Assembly (NCBI GenBank): GCA_964466115.1
Contig: CAYXMH010000016.1
Span: forward strand, 3,990 to 67,989
DNA from: Pseudolysobacter sp964466115
Lineage (GTDB): Bacteria > Pseudomonadota > Gammaproteobacteria > Xanthomonadales > Rhodanobacteraceae
Direction: 5' to 3'
Length of the DNA stretch: 64,000 bases
The notes beneath the pieces were generated by a model. It was not told where the DNA came from and made no database searches. It saw only the letters and a program-made list of their open reading frames with translations. Shown here piece after piece: positions 27,059-35,557 of this stretch (its first letter is position 1; every line of letters starts with the position of its first letter). Both the position numbers and the translations under genes were made by a program.

Positions 27059-27883
27059 ATGGCCGATATAGCCGAGCTGCTGGACATTATGGCGCGTTTG
27101 CGCGATCCCAAGAGCGGTTGTCCTTGGGATATCAAGCAGAATTTTGACACCATTGCACCGTACACCATAGAAGAGGCGTATGAGGTTGCCGATGCGATCG
27201 ATCGGCGCGACTATCACGCGCTTTGTGAAGAATTGGGCGACTTGTTGCTGCAGGTGGTGTTTCACGCGCGCATGGCGCAAGAAGCCGGCCATTTTGGTTT
27301 TAGCGATGTGGTCGCCTCGATTTGTGCCAAGATGCGAAGCCGGCATCCGCATGTGTTCGCGGAGGAAAAAATCGATAGCGCCGAAATGCAAATCGCCGCC
27401 TGGGAAGAGCACAAGCGACGCGAACGCGCCCAAGTGAATGACAAGGACACCAGTGCATTAGCCGGTATTGCGCATGGATTGCCCGAATGGCTGCGCGCAC
27501 TGAAGCTGCAGAAGCGCGCCGCGACGGTTGGGTTTGACTGGCCGTCAGTGGCGCCCGTTCTTGAGAAATTGCACGAGGAAATTGATGAGGTTCGAGCCGA
27601 GTTCGCCGCACCGCAACGAGATCAAGATCGGCTCAACGATGAAATTGGCGATGTATTGTTTGTCTGCGTGAATTTAGCGCGGCATGCCAAAGTCGATTTC
27701 TCGCAAGCGTTGCGCTTGGCCAATGCAAAATTCGAGCGCCGTTTCCGGCGCATGGAAGAGTTTGCGGCAAAAGCAGGCACTGCGCTTAAGGACAAAACCT
27801 TGGCCGAACAGGACCGGTGGTGGGACCAGGCGAAAAGGGAAGAAAAGACCGATCCCGCCCAGCCGTTGGTTGCTTCGCGCTAA
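27059..27883 (+). CDS. mazG: Nucleoside triphosphate pyrophosphohydrolase MazG
   Basis: 274 residues, the length of full two-domain MazG. First domain: LLDIMARLRDPKSGCPWDIKQ, EEAYEVADAI and EELGDLLLQVVFHARMA with the EExxD metal-binding pattern. Second domain: KRAATVGFDWPSVAPVLEKL, EEIDEVRAEF and DEIGDVLFVCVNLARH. The family hydrolyses NTPs to NMP and pyrophosphate and, in E. coli, lowers ppGpp. It begins 24 bp after cysQ, the fourth hydrolase in a row. Confidence 0.95.
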   Translation: MADIAELLDIMARLRDPKSGCPWDIKQNFDTIAPYTIEEAYEVADAIDRRDYHALCEELGDLLLQVVFHARMAQEAGHFGFSDVVASICAKMRSRHPHVFAEEKIDSAEMQIAAWEEHKRRERAQVNDKDTSALAGIAHGLPEWLRALKLQKRAATVGFDWPSVAPVLEKLHEEIDEVRAEFAAPQRDQDRLNDEIGDVLFVCVNLARHAKVDFSQALRLANAKFERRFRRMEEFAAKAGTALKDKTLAEQDRWWDQAKREEKTDPAQPLVASR

Positions 27884-27897
27884 ACCTTTGACGAGCG

Positions 27898-28335
27898 CTA
27901 TTGCGCCCGCTTGAGATTCTCATCCAGGCTTTGCCGTAGCGTGGCAATGGCTTTGTCGGTATTGGCCGGCACCATCTGCAATCGCGCTTTGCGCATATAA
28001 ATGTAATTGCGCAGGCGCGGGTTGTTGGTTTTACCGAGGATCTCGTCGTAAAACGCCGGCAAGTCCTTACCGCGGCCTTCGACATAATACAATTTCTCGA
28101 TGGCGCGCAGATCCATTAATGCCGCGCGAGTCGGGTTATTTCCGCGGTCCCTACGCTGAAAACGATGGGCACCGGTGTGATTCCATGGCGATGTTGCAGG
28201 ATCGGCCGCGGCTCCGGTTGCTGCGGTTTCATCGTCAGCGTCGAGTGTTGGATTTGCTTGCGTGGTCGTTAAAAATGCACTGCTGAATACTGCAATGATC
28301 GTAACCAGCACGATGGAATATACTTTTGTTTGCAT
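27898..28335 (-). CDS. Small secreted protein of unknown function
   Basis: 145 residues from the ATG at 28335; an upstream in-frame ATG would add nine residues. The N-terminus looks like a signal peptide (MQTKVYSIVLVTIIAVFSSA, cleavage near TQA-NP). A polar acidic stretch rich in Ala/Asp/Thr follows, then a helical C-terminal half (LRAIEKLYYVEGRGKDL, RNYIYMRKARLQM, KAIATLRQSLDENL) that could be a single TPR-like unit. I recognise no family. It is tail-to-tail with mazG and divergent from the DUF962 gene. Confidence 0.6.
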   Translation of the reverse strand: MQTKVYSIVLVTIIAVFSSAFLTTTQANPTLDADDETAATGAAADPATSPWNHTGAHRFQRRDRGNNPTRAALMDLRAIEKLYYVEGRGKDLPAFYDEILGKTNNPRLRNYIYMRKARLQMVPANTDKAIATLRQSLDENLKRAQ

Positions 28336-28453
28336 GACGGGGCCTGTCGAGGTGTGGGGCAATCTCTAACAACGCATCGGCGCGCAAAAGGTTGACTTGT
28401 CAACGACGGTTGCCGCAAGCACAATTCTCAGCTTGTAGCGGTGAAATTCGACA

Positions 28454-28759
28454 ATGACGGAACGCTATTCCAGTTTTCGGCAATTTTATCCGCACTATCT
28501 TGCCGAACACGCCAACCGAACTTGCCGGCGCTGCCATTTTATCGGCAGTACTCTGGTACTGGTTGTCATCGGCGCGACAATGATTACGCAACAATGGCGG
28601 TGGTTATGGCTATTGCCGTTGATCGGTTATGGCTTTGCATGGATAGGGCATTTCTTTTTTGAACACAATCGCCCCGCCACCTTCAAATACCCGCTGTATA
28701 GCTTGATCGGTGATTGGGTAATGTTTAAGGATATACTAAGCGGCCGAATTCGATTTTAA
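28454..28759 (+). CDS. DUF962 / Mpo1-like small membrane protein
   Basis: 101 residues. Fits the DUF962 family: an N-terminal histidine- and cysteine-containing segment (YLAEHANRTCRRCHFIGSTL), two hydrophobic stretches, and the family signature HFFFEHNRPATFKYPLYSLI followed by GDWVMFKDILSGR. The yeast relative Mpo1 is an iron-dependent dioxygenase of 2-hydroxy fatty acids, with conserved histidines; whether the bacterial protein has that activity is not established here. Adjacent to a MAPEG-family gene. Confidence 0.8.
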   Translation: MTERYSSFRQFYPHYLAEHANRTCRRCHFIGSTLVLVVIGATMITQQWRWLWLLPLIGYGFAWIGHFFFEHNRPATFKYPLYSLIGDWVMFKDILSGRIRF

Positions 28760-28817
28760 TAAAATACCCTGCGGCGGGTAAGTTTAATCGTTAATCTATC
28801 TACTCTTGGAGAAGCGC

Positions 28818-29201
28818 ATGGCTTGGGTTGAATTGCTAACGCTGTTCGTGTTGTTGCAATACATGGCGTTTGGTGTGTTAGTGGGTCGGGCGCGCGGCAA
28901 ATTTGGGGTAGACGCTCCGGCGACAACCGGGCACGCCGTGTTTGAACGGTATTTTCGCGTGCAGCAAAACACCCTGGAATTGGTGGTGTTGTTTCTGCCT
29001 TCGTTATGGATTGCGGCCCACTATTGGAACCCGCATTGGATGGCCGGTATTGGGGCGGTGTTTTTAATCGGGCGCGTGCTGTATTTGCGCGGATACGTTA
29101 ATGATCCGGCGCAGCGTTCACTCGGATTTGGGTTAAGCATTGTGCCAACGTTGATTTTGCTGTTGGCCGCGCTCACCGGCGTCGTACGAGGATTGCTCTA
29201 A
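28818..29201 (+). CDS. MAPEG-family membrane protein
   Basis: 127 residues from the ATG at 28818, which has GGAG seven bases upstream; an upstream TTG overlaps that site. Four membrane helices and the MAPEG pattern: VGRARGKFGVDAPATTGHAV, FERYFRVQQNTLELVVLFLP (the conserved N-Q-N-T-E region that binds glutathione in eukaryotic relatives), and LRGYVNDPAQRSLGFGLS. The family covers glutathione transferases and related lipid enzymes; the bacterial substrate is unknown. It ends directly against the convergent gene. Confidence 0.85.
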   Translation: MAWVELLTLFVLLQYMAFGVLVGRARGKFGVDAPATTGHAVFERYFRVQQNTLELVVLFLPSLWIAAHYWNPHWMAGIGAVFLIGRVLYLRGYVNDPAQRSLGFGLSIVPTLILLLAALTGVVRGLL

Positions 29202-30773
29202 CTAGCGCCCCTGCGTTCGCAGTTTTCGCCAACCGATCCAGCCGAGCAACATTCCCAGCGAGCCGAGCAGCCACCGCCCACCGGTTGGGATTGGCTCGGG
29301 CGGCGAGACCGCCTGGTCTTCGAACGCGCCGATGTCGGCGCGAATGCCAGACACGCGCGGGAAACCACGCTGATCGGTGGAAAAGCCCGCCAAGTTGTTG
29401 CCCGCGTTAAGGGCAGGAGAGCCGACATCGAGCGCGTGAGTGCGCGTCGATCCGTCGTTGTGATCCAGCGGCAACAATCGCGGATCGCCGTGCAGCGTAT
29501 CCGCTGGCAAGGTTATTGTGATGTTGCTTAAGTCCACGAGATTATTGCTGCCGCCGACCGATAGCGCAGAACTCGATGAAAGATCAGCCGCATTCCCGGG
29601 TGCCGCGGTATTGCCGGCGACGATGGAGCTTTGAAAATCGCTTATCGCGATTGGGGTCCATAGCCATACCCCTCCCCCATCCCGTGCGTGGTTTGCCGTA
29701 ATGGTGGAATTGCGCAGATTGAAATCCGAAAGCAACCGTACGTTCACCCCACCGCCGAAATCGGTTTGCGCGGTGTTGCCGGAAACGGTGCTGTTAAGGA
29801 CTGTCAGTCCAGAAAAGCTCGAGATGCCGCCGCCATGGGTGGTGGAGTAATTGCTGTCGATCGTCGAGTTTAGGATGATTCCGCCATAATCGGTGAAGAT
29901 ACCGCCGCCCGTGTCATAACTGGATTGGCTATTGCCTGGATCGCGCTGCGCACGGTTACCACTCACCGTGCTATTGAGCAGGGACAGTGAATACACATAA
30001 GCGCCACCGCCAAAGGTGGCCGTGTTGTTGCTTGGATGGGTTCCCGACGCCGTATTGTCACTCAGCGTGCTTGCTTGCATCGTTAGTGTATTGGCGATAA
30101 TCGCGCCGCCGTACACGCCCACCGCTGCCGCAAAACAGCCAAGCACCGCGGAATGATCCAGCACGACATCGCCAGCCGAAGCGATGCAGCCACCCCCGGT
30201 GACCTGATTGCCACTGCGTATAATGCGGCCACCGACAATTTTGACTCCTTGTAAGCCGAGTGTTCCGCTGCCGGGATGGATCAGTACGCGGTCCATCCCG
30301 GCGCCGCTAATCACTAAGGCCGATGTTCCCGCCCCGTGGATGACGAGGTTATCGAGATTAACCGGAATGGCACCGCTGACCAGGGTAATGCTGCTGCAGG
30401 TTAATGCGCTGAGATCGACCGTATCGCCATCGACGGCTGCGGCGATGGTGTTGCGCAAGGTGCCGGCGTCGCTGTCGTCGGCGCAGCTGGTAACGGTAAG
30501 AATGGCGCTCGGCCTGGGCGTTACCGTTGTGTGGAGGGTTGGCCGTAATGCGCGAATGTCTTGACGCAGTTGGCGCGCGCCGGGGCGCGCCATGGGCTGT
30601 GGCTGAGCAGTATTTGGGATGGTTCGCGCTATAGCATCCAAATTGAAAAAACTGCCGCTAACAATCAGCGCCAGGCCAGCCGCCAAGGGCGCTCGACGCA
30701 GATCTGCGTGCCGGCAAGGCGTGTTCCTTTTGCGATTTTTTTTTGCGCGGCGCATATCGTGCGATGCATTCAT
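29202..30773 (-). CDS. Surface beta-helix protein with choice-of-anchor Q domain and IPTL-like tail
   Basis: 523 residues from the ATG at 30773; a GTG six bases upstream with GAGAGG before it is an equally good start. An N-terminal signal region with a long charged lead (HDMRRAKKNRKR) is followed by parallel beta-helix repeats of the NSTVSGN / NSTITANHA type in the middle. The domain near the end (SPALNAGNNLAGFSTDQRGF, then DIGAFEDQ) is choice-of-anchor Q. The C-terminus has a short motif EPIPTGGRW, a hydrophobic helix and basic residues, the tripartite form of IPTL-CTERM sorting tails. It is probably a secreted, surface-anchored protein. Confidence 0.75.
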   Translation of the reverse strand: MNASHDMRRAKKNRKRNTPCRHADLRRAPLAAGLALIVSGSFFNLDAIARTIPNTAQPQPMARPGARQLRQDIRALRPTLHTTVTPRPSAILTVTSCADDSDAGTLRNTIAAAVDGDTVDLSALTCSSITLVSGAIPVNLDNLVIHGAGTSALVISGAGMDRVLIHPGSGTLGLQGVKIVGGRIIRSGNQVTGGGCIASAGDVVLDHSAVLGCFAAAVGVYGGAIIANTLTMQASTLSDNTASGTHPSNNTATFGGGAYVYSLSLLNSTVSGNRAQRDPGNSQSSYDTGGGIFTDYGGIILNSTIDSNYSTTHGGGISSFSGLTVLNSTVSGNTAQTDFGGGVNVRLLSDFNLRNSTITANHARDGGGVWLWTPIAISDFQSSIVAGNTAAPGNAADLSSSSALSVGGSNNLVDLSNITITLPADTLHGDPRLLPLDHNDGSTRTHALDVGSPALNAGNNLAGFSTDQRGFPRVSGIRADIGAFEDQAVSPPEPIPTGGRWLLGSLGMLLGWIGWRKLRTQGR

Positions 30774-30824
30774 TTCCACGTTGACCTCTCTTAATGGTTC
30801 ATTGAGATGCCGCGATCGGGATAC

Positions 30825-31163
30825 CTATTCCATAAAGATCAGAAAAGCCGCCAAAACGATCAATCCAAACCCGGCCAAATGATTCCATTTAATCGGCGCA
30901 CCCAGATAAAAGATCGAAAACCCGACGAATACCGTGAGAGTGATGATTTCTTGAATCGTTTTTAATTGCGCTGCATTGTATACTTGGTAGCCCAAACGAT
31001 TGGCCGGCACCTGCAAACAGTATTCAAAAAACGCAATGCCCCAACTAACGAGTATGACAAGCCAAAGGCGCCGGTCGGTGAATTTAAGGTGTCCGTACCA
31101 AGCAAAGGTCATAAACACGTTAGAACCGAGCAATAGCAGGATCGGCGTGAGGTAACTCATCAT
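30825..31163 (-). CDS. DUF486 / DMT-type small membrane protein
   Basis: 112 residues with four predicted membrane helices, matching the DUF486 family in the drug/metabolite transporter superfamily. Features: ILLLLGSNVFMTFAWYGHLK at the start, WGIAFFEYCLQVPANRLGYQ, the region LKTIQEIITLTVFVGFSIFY, and a final GAPIKWNHLAGFGLIVLAAF. Function is not established for the family. Confidence 0.85.
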   Translation of the reverse strand: MMSYLTPILLLLGSNVFMTFAWYGHLKFTDRRLWLVILVSWGIAFFEYCLQVPANRLGYQVYNAAQLKTIQEIITLTVFVGFSIFYLGAPIKWNHLAGFGLIVLAAFLIFME

Positions 31164-31204
31164 CGGAAAGCATTCATGCGGTTGAAAAGGGCTTTTATCA
31201 AAAA

Positions 31205-31531
31205 TTAAAGTGCTTCTTGGTCCAGGAAGCGAGACTCATACAAAAGGTTTTCAATTTGCGATTCCTGTCCGCCTAGAAATTCGAGGCCGAGATCGTCATT
31301 GGACGTGCGGGCGATGCGCACCGCCATTGAAATGACCGTTTCCTCGTCAAATATGAAAAAGACGCGGCATTCGGTTTGGTCGGTCACCGGCCAAATCTTC
31401 GGCCGCGCCACGCGCGCTCCGCTTCGCGAAATGTCCTTCACCTCGGATAAATATCCCTCCGCGCCTAATGCAATCAATGCTGCGGAATAGATGCTAAGCC
31501 GCGGATGACGACGCTTTTCGGCAAAATTCAT
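31205..31531 (-). CDS. PilZ-domain protein
   Basis: 108 residues, a single PilZ domain, the c-di-GMP receptor fold. The N-terminal arginine motif is RRHPRLS (RxxxR type), followed by the second motif DISRSGARV (DxSxxG). Both elements required for c-di-GMP binding are therefore present. It is divergent from the macA-like operon, with a 254-bp gap between start codons. The output is unknown; links to pili or surface attachment are plausible given the Pil-Chp and secretion genes nearby. Confidence 0.87.
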   Translation of the reverse strand: MNFAEKRRHPRLSIYSAALIALGAEGYLSEVKDISRSGARVARPKIWPVTDQTECRVFFIFDEETVISMAVRIARTSNDDLGLEFLGGQESQIENLLYESRFLDQEAL

Positions 31532-31785
31532 GACGGCCTGCTTGGCGTATCGATACCGGAACGATAGCGTCCTACAAGCGGGTTGCGCAAGTGGTTAAAT
31601 CACAAATTTGACCTTAGATTGGCGTGATTGCAAGCGATCTTTGTCTTTACATCTCTTTGCATGGATTTACGCGTAAGCAACAGCGATCGTTGGCACCAGT
31701 GCTTACCTTTAGGGTCGAAGGTTACATCGCAGTGTGCGGTGTTTGCTTCGCGGGTTTGTGGCCATCGATAGGGAAGGGTGGACGT

Positions 31786-33282
31786 ATGAATTTGTCGATC
31801 GCATCAGGTCCATGGGGCAGTCGCAATACGATGGCACTTGTGGCTGGAAGTATTCTGTTGCTATTGCTGTTTGTTTGGTGGTGGGGTCATAGTAATTCCG
31901 TAGATGGGGTTTACCGCACGAGTTTAGTGGATCGCGGCTCGATTCGCGTCGTGATTGCTGCCACGGGCAATCTAAAAGCCGTTTCCACGGTTGACGTGGG
32001 ATCGCAGTTGTCGGGCCAAGTCAAAACGGTGGAAGGCGACTTCAATCAGCACGTCAAAAAAAATCAGGCGATTGCCCATATTGATCCGGCAAATTTTCAA
32101 GCGCGCTTAGCGCAAGCAAATGCCGATTTAGCCAGTGCGCAAGCAAATCTCGTCGCCGCCAAGGCGTTGCGCGAACAAGCTCAAGCTACGTTGGCGAGCA
32201 ATGAGCGGGACCTGAAACGCAAACAAGAGATCCGCGCGCGCGGATTGATTGCGATCAGCGATGTCGACGCAGCGGAGTTGGCGCGCGATCAAACCAGGGC
32301 ACAGCTTAACTCCGCGCAAGCGGCAATTGCCGTGGCGCAAGCCAATATCCAGCAAAAGCAAGCGGTGCTCGATAGCGCGCGTTTGGACTTGGAGCACACG
32401 GTGATACTGGCGCCGGTTGATGGGGTGATTACCTCGCGCAACGTACAGCCGGGACAAACCGTCGCGGCCAGCTTTCAGACTCCGGTTTTGTTTTCGATTG
32501 CAGAGGATCTGGGTGAAATGGAACTGGATCTTAATATCGACGAGGCCGACGTTGGCCAGGTAAAACAAGATCAACCGGTTCGTTTCACGGTCGATGCGTA
32601 TGCCGGGCGTGAGTATCAAGGCCAAGTTCAGCAGATCCGGTTGGCGGCACAAACCACCCAAAACGTTGTTACGTATCCGGTGGTGGTATTGGTAAAAAAT
32701 CCCGATTTTTCTTTATTGCCAGGAATGACCGCAAATGCAGAAGTGGAGGTTGGCGGGCGCGAGGACGCGTTGCGCCTACCCAACGCCGTATTGCGTTTTC
32801 GTCCTCCCACTGACGCGCAGGCGGCCGCGCCTCGCCCAGAAAGCGCTGGTGAAGGGAAAGGCAATCAAGGCGAAAATCTTAAAGCGTTGGTGGAAAAACT
32901 AAAGCTGACGCCGGAGCAGCAATCGCTGTTTGAGGAAACCTTGGTCCAGATGCGGCAAAAAAGAGCGGCGGCCCGAGCTCAATCCAGCGGCGAAACCGGC
33001 ATTCCCTCGGATCAGGCGCGAGCCAAATCTCGCGATGCATTTACGGCTGCGCTAGCGCCGTTGCGACAAACGTTAAGCGATGCGCAGAAAGCGATACTCG
33101 ACGCCGAGCTTGCGGAGCAAGCGAAAACGCGGCGCGCGGTGGTTTGGCGTTTGGGCGGCGGAAAATTGGTTTCAGTACCGGTGCGCTTGGGATTGAGCGA
33201 TGGCGATTACACCGAGATTGTCGCAGGAGGTTTGCAAGTCGGCGATAGCGTGGTAACGGGTTTGGAGCGATCTTCGAAGTGA
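31786..33282 (+). CDS. MacA-like periplasmic adaptor with an LTxxQ-type helical insertion
   Basis: 498 residues from the ATG at 31786, preceded by a GGGTGGA Shine-Dalgarno-like stretch; a longer frame upstream lacks a membrane anchor. One N-terminal membrane helix (LVAGSILLLLLFVWWW), a lipoyl half (VDVGSQLSGQVKTVEGDF), a long alpha-hairpin at about 105-205, the second lipoyl half (APVDGVITSRNVQPGQTV) and a beta-barrel. Unusual: residues about 339-445 insert a charged helical module with LTPEQQSL and LSDAQKAI before the final beta strands. It would bridge the downstream MacB-type transporter to an outer-membrane channel, not encoded here. Confidence 0.88.
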   Translation: MNLSIASGPWGSRNTMALVAGSILLLLLFVWWWGHSNSVDGVYRTSLVDRGSIRVVIAATGNLKAVSTVDVGSQLSGQVKTVEGDFNQHVKKNQAIAHIDPANFQARLAQANADLASAQANLVAAKALREQAQATLASNERDLKRKQEIRARGLIAISDVDAAELARDQTRAQLNSAQAAIAVAQANIQQKQAVLDSARLDLEHTVILAPVDGVITSRNVQPGQTVAASFQTPVLFSIAEDLGEMELDLNIDEADVGQVKQDQPVRFTVDAYAGREYQGQVQQIRLAAQTTQNVVTYPVVVLVKNPDFSLLPGMTANAEVEVGGREDALRLPNAVLRFRPPTDAQAAAPRPESAGEGKGNQGENLKALVEKLKLTPEQQSLFEETLVQMRQKRAAARAQSSGETGIPSDQARAKSRDAFTAALAPLRQTLSDAQKAILDAELAEQAKTRRAVVWRLGGGKLVSVPVRLGLSDGDYTEIVAGGLQVGDSVVTGLERSSK

Positions 33283-33995
33283 ATACCATTGCTAATGGCA
33301 TAGCTTACGATCAGCCGCCGGTTATCGAGCTCAGTGCTTTATCCAAGATTTATGGCCAAGGCACAGCGGCAGAAGTGCGAGCGTTGCAGGAGGTTTCGCT
33401 GACCGTTCGGCGTGGCGAGTTTATCGCGATTATGGGGCCGTCCGGTTCGGGCAAGACCACCCTGATGAATTTGATTGGCTGCTTGGATACGCCGACCAGC
33501 GGAAGGTACCGGTGTGATGGGATCGATGTTGCTAAGCTCAATGTGACCGAACGTGCACACCTGCGGCGGCAAAAGATCGGTTTCGTATTCCAATCGTTTC
33601 ATTTGTTGTCGCGCTTGAGCGCGCTGCAAAACGTCTTGCTCCCGCTCACTTACGCGGCCACCCCTCGCGCGCAACGCCGGCCGATGGCGATGAAGGCCTT
33701 GGCCGATGTGGGCTTATCGGCACGCGCCAATCATCGGCCGTCTGAAATGTCCGGTGGCCAGCAGCAGCGCGTGGCGATAGCGCGGGCTTTAATTAACAAC
33801 CCGCCGATACTGTTAGCCGATGAACCAACCGGTGCTTTGGATTCAAAAACCGGCGAGGATATCCTCGGTCTTTTCCGGCATCTGTGCGATGACGGTCACA
33901 CGGTGGTGCTAATCACGCACGACAAAAACATTGCCGCCCGCGCCGATCGCTGCTGGTACATGCACGATGGGCGAATGTTCGCGGAGCCTAAATAA
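33279..33995 (+). CDS. MacB/LolD-type ABC transporter ATP-binding protein
   Basis: 238 residues, GTG start overlapping the adaptor stop. All ATPase motifs are present: Walker A GPSGSGKTTLMNL, Q-loop VFQSFHLL, signature MSGGQQQRVAIARAL, Walker B ILLADEPTGALD and the H-loop VLITHDKN. The family energises mechanotransmission by a MacB-type permease rather than classic transport through the membrane. The stop overlaps the permease start (TAATG). Confidence 0.93.
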   Translation: MNTIANGIAYDQPPVIELSALSKIYGQGTAAEVRALQEVSLTVRRGEFIAIMGPSGSGKTTLMNLIGCLDTPTSGRYRCDGIDVAKLNVTERAHLRRQKIGFVFQSFHLLSRLSALQNVLLPLTYAATPRAQRRPMAMKALADVGLSARANHRPSEMSGGQQQRVAIARALINNPPILLADEPTGALDSKTGEDILGLFRHLCDDGHTVVLITHDKNIAARADRCWYMHDGRMFAEPK

Positions 33996-35227
33996 TGAAT
34001 GCACTCGATACCGTTGAATTGGCGTATCAGGCGTTGCGCGGCAACGTATTGCGCAGCATGTTGACCGCGCTTGGCGTGATCATCGGCATTGCCGCGGTGA
34101 TTGTGATGGTATCGGTGGGGCAAGGTACGCAGGCGGAGCTTGACCGGGTCATCAGCCAACTGGGTTCCAATCGCATAGAAATCTCCTCGGGCGCGGCGCG
34201 TACCGGAGCGGCTTCCCTGGGCAGCGGCAGCCGGCCGACGTTGACCGAGGGCGATGCGCAGGCGATTAAGCGTGAAATTGCGCAGGCGGCCTATGTGGCG
34301 GCCAGTGTGCGGCAAAGTGGGCAAGTCGTGTATGGCGATCTGAACTGGTTTACCGCAACCTCGGGAGTATCGGCCGATTATTTCGCCATTAATAATTGGA
34401 CGCTGCAATCCGGGGACTGGTTCGCCACGCGCGATTTCACCGCCGCGAGCAAAGTGGCATTGATCGGTCAAACGGTAAAGAAAAATTTATTCGGCGACGA
34501 AGACCCCCTAGGCAAAACCATTCGTATCACCAAAGTGCCGTTTCGTATCGTTGGCGTACTTGAAGCAAAAGGTCAGGGCGGTTTTGGGCAAGACTTAGAC
34601 GACACAATTTTCATTCCTTTAGCCACGGCCAAGCGCCGCGTTGTGGGAGGGAACAAGCTGCAGGGCGATTGGGTGCAACAAATTTCGGTAGGGGTGGATC
34701 GGCCGGAGAATTTAAATTTGGTGCAGGATGCGTTGGGGACGCTAATGCGCCAGCGACACAAAATTGCGGCTGGCGCACAAGACGATTTTCAGATTCGCAA
34801 TCTGGCGGAGATTGTCGCCACCCGCAGTCAAACCACGCGCCTGATGTCGATCCTGCTCGGCGCGGTGGCGGGCATTTCATTGATCGTTGGCGGCATTGGC
34901 ATCATGAACATCATGCTGGTATCGGTGACGGAGCGGATTAGGGAAATCGGATTGCGGATGGCAACGGGTGCCGGTCCGCGCGAGATACAATGGCAATTTC
35001 TGGCCGAGGCATTGGCGATTTCGTTGATCGGAGGGGGGATTGGCATTGCGCTTGGAATTGTCGGTGCGCTGATCACGGGGGCTGTATCGGCATTGCCGGT
35101 CAAACTGAGCTTTGACGTCATCGCGCTGGCAACCGGATTTGCTTTGGCGACCGGATTGTTCTTTGGCTATTACCCGGCACGCAAAGCCGCGCAGATGGAC
35201 CCGATTGAGGCGTTGCGCCACGAATAA
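33995..35227 (+). CDS. MacB-type ABC transporter permease
   Basis: 410 residues with the MacB topology: one N-terminal helix (NVLRSMLTALGVIIGIAAVI), a large periplasmic domain, then three C-terminal helices around ISLIVGGIGIMNIMLVSVTE and the conserved end GYYPARKAAQMDPIEALRHE. The ATPase is a separate gene here, whereas in E. coli MacB both are fused. Together with the adaptor it forms a tripartite exporter; the substrate (macrolide, peptide, toxin or lipoprotein) cannot be told. Confidence 0.92.
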   Translation: MNALDTVELAYQALRGNVLRSMLTALGVIIGIAAVIVMVSVGQGTQAELDRVISQLGSNRIEISSGAARTGAASLGSGSRPTLTEGDAQAIKREIAQAAYVAASVRQSGQVVYGDLNWFTATSGVSADYFAINNWTLQSGDWFATRDFTAASKVALIGQTVKKNLFGDEDPLGKTIRITKVPFRIVGVLEAKGQGGFGQDLDDTIFIPLATAKRRVVGGNKLQGDWVQQISVGVDRPENLNLVQDALGTLMRQRHKIAAGAQDDFQIRNLAEIVATRSQTTRLMSILLGAVAGISLIVGGIGIMNIMLVSVTERIREIGLRMATGAGPREIQWQFLAEALAISLIGGGIGIALGIVGALITGAVSALPVKLSFDVIALATGFALATGLFFGYYPARKAAQMDPIEALRHE

Positions 35228-35230
35228 CGC

Positions 35231-35539
35231 TTAGTCCGCCGCCATTCGACTGAAGGCGCCGAGCGATTGTTCGCGCAGGGTTAGCTGCTCGCACTGGGAG
35301 TCGAGTTGCGCGTATTCATCTTTATGCTGTTTCAAAAAACGATCAAACGCCGATTTGGAGATCCACTGGTCTATGGTGATATAACGCAGCGGGTTGGCTC
35401 GATCCTTAAGAAGCACCGTCCCTAAATAATCCTCAGTGTGACGAAACAATTGCGCCCAAAGGCCGTTTGAGCCATAAGCCCGCTCAAACGCCTCAACGGC
35501 ATCGGGGCGGACGTCGAATTGCCAAAGCGTGCTGTACAT
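35231..35539 (-). CDS. ABM-domain (antibiotic biosynthesis monooxygenase-like) protein
   Basis: 102 residues forming a ferredoxin-like ABM fold: MYSTLWQFDVRPDAVEAFER at the start, a central WAQLFRHTEDYLGTVLL, and RYITIDQWISKSAFDRFL. Members include small heme-degrading enzymes and quinone monooxygenases, but many are uncharacterised and no catalytic residue can be assigned. It is tail-to-tail with the permease (three bases) and lies 18 bp downstream of the sensor kinase on the same strand. Confidence 0.78.
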   Translation of the reverse strand: MYSTLWQFDVRPDAVEAFERAYGSNGLWAQLFRHTEDYLGTVLLKDRANPLRYITIDQWISKSAFDRFLKQHKDEYAQLDSQCEQLTLREQSLGAFSRMAAD

Positions 35540-35557
35540 TTTATATAAAGCTCACGT

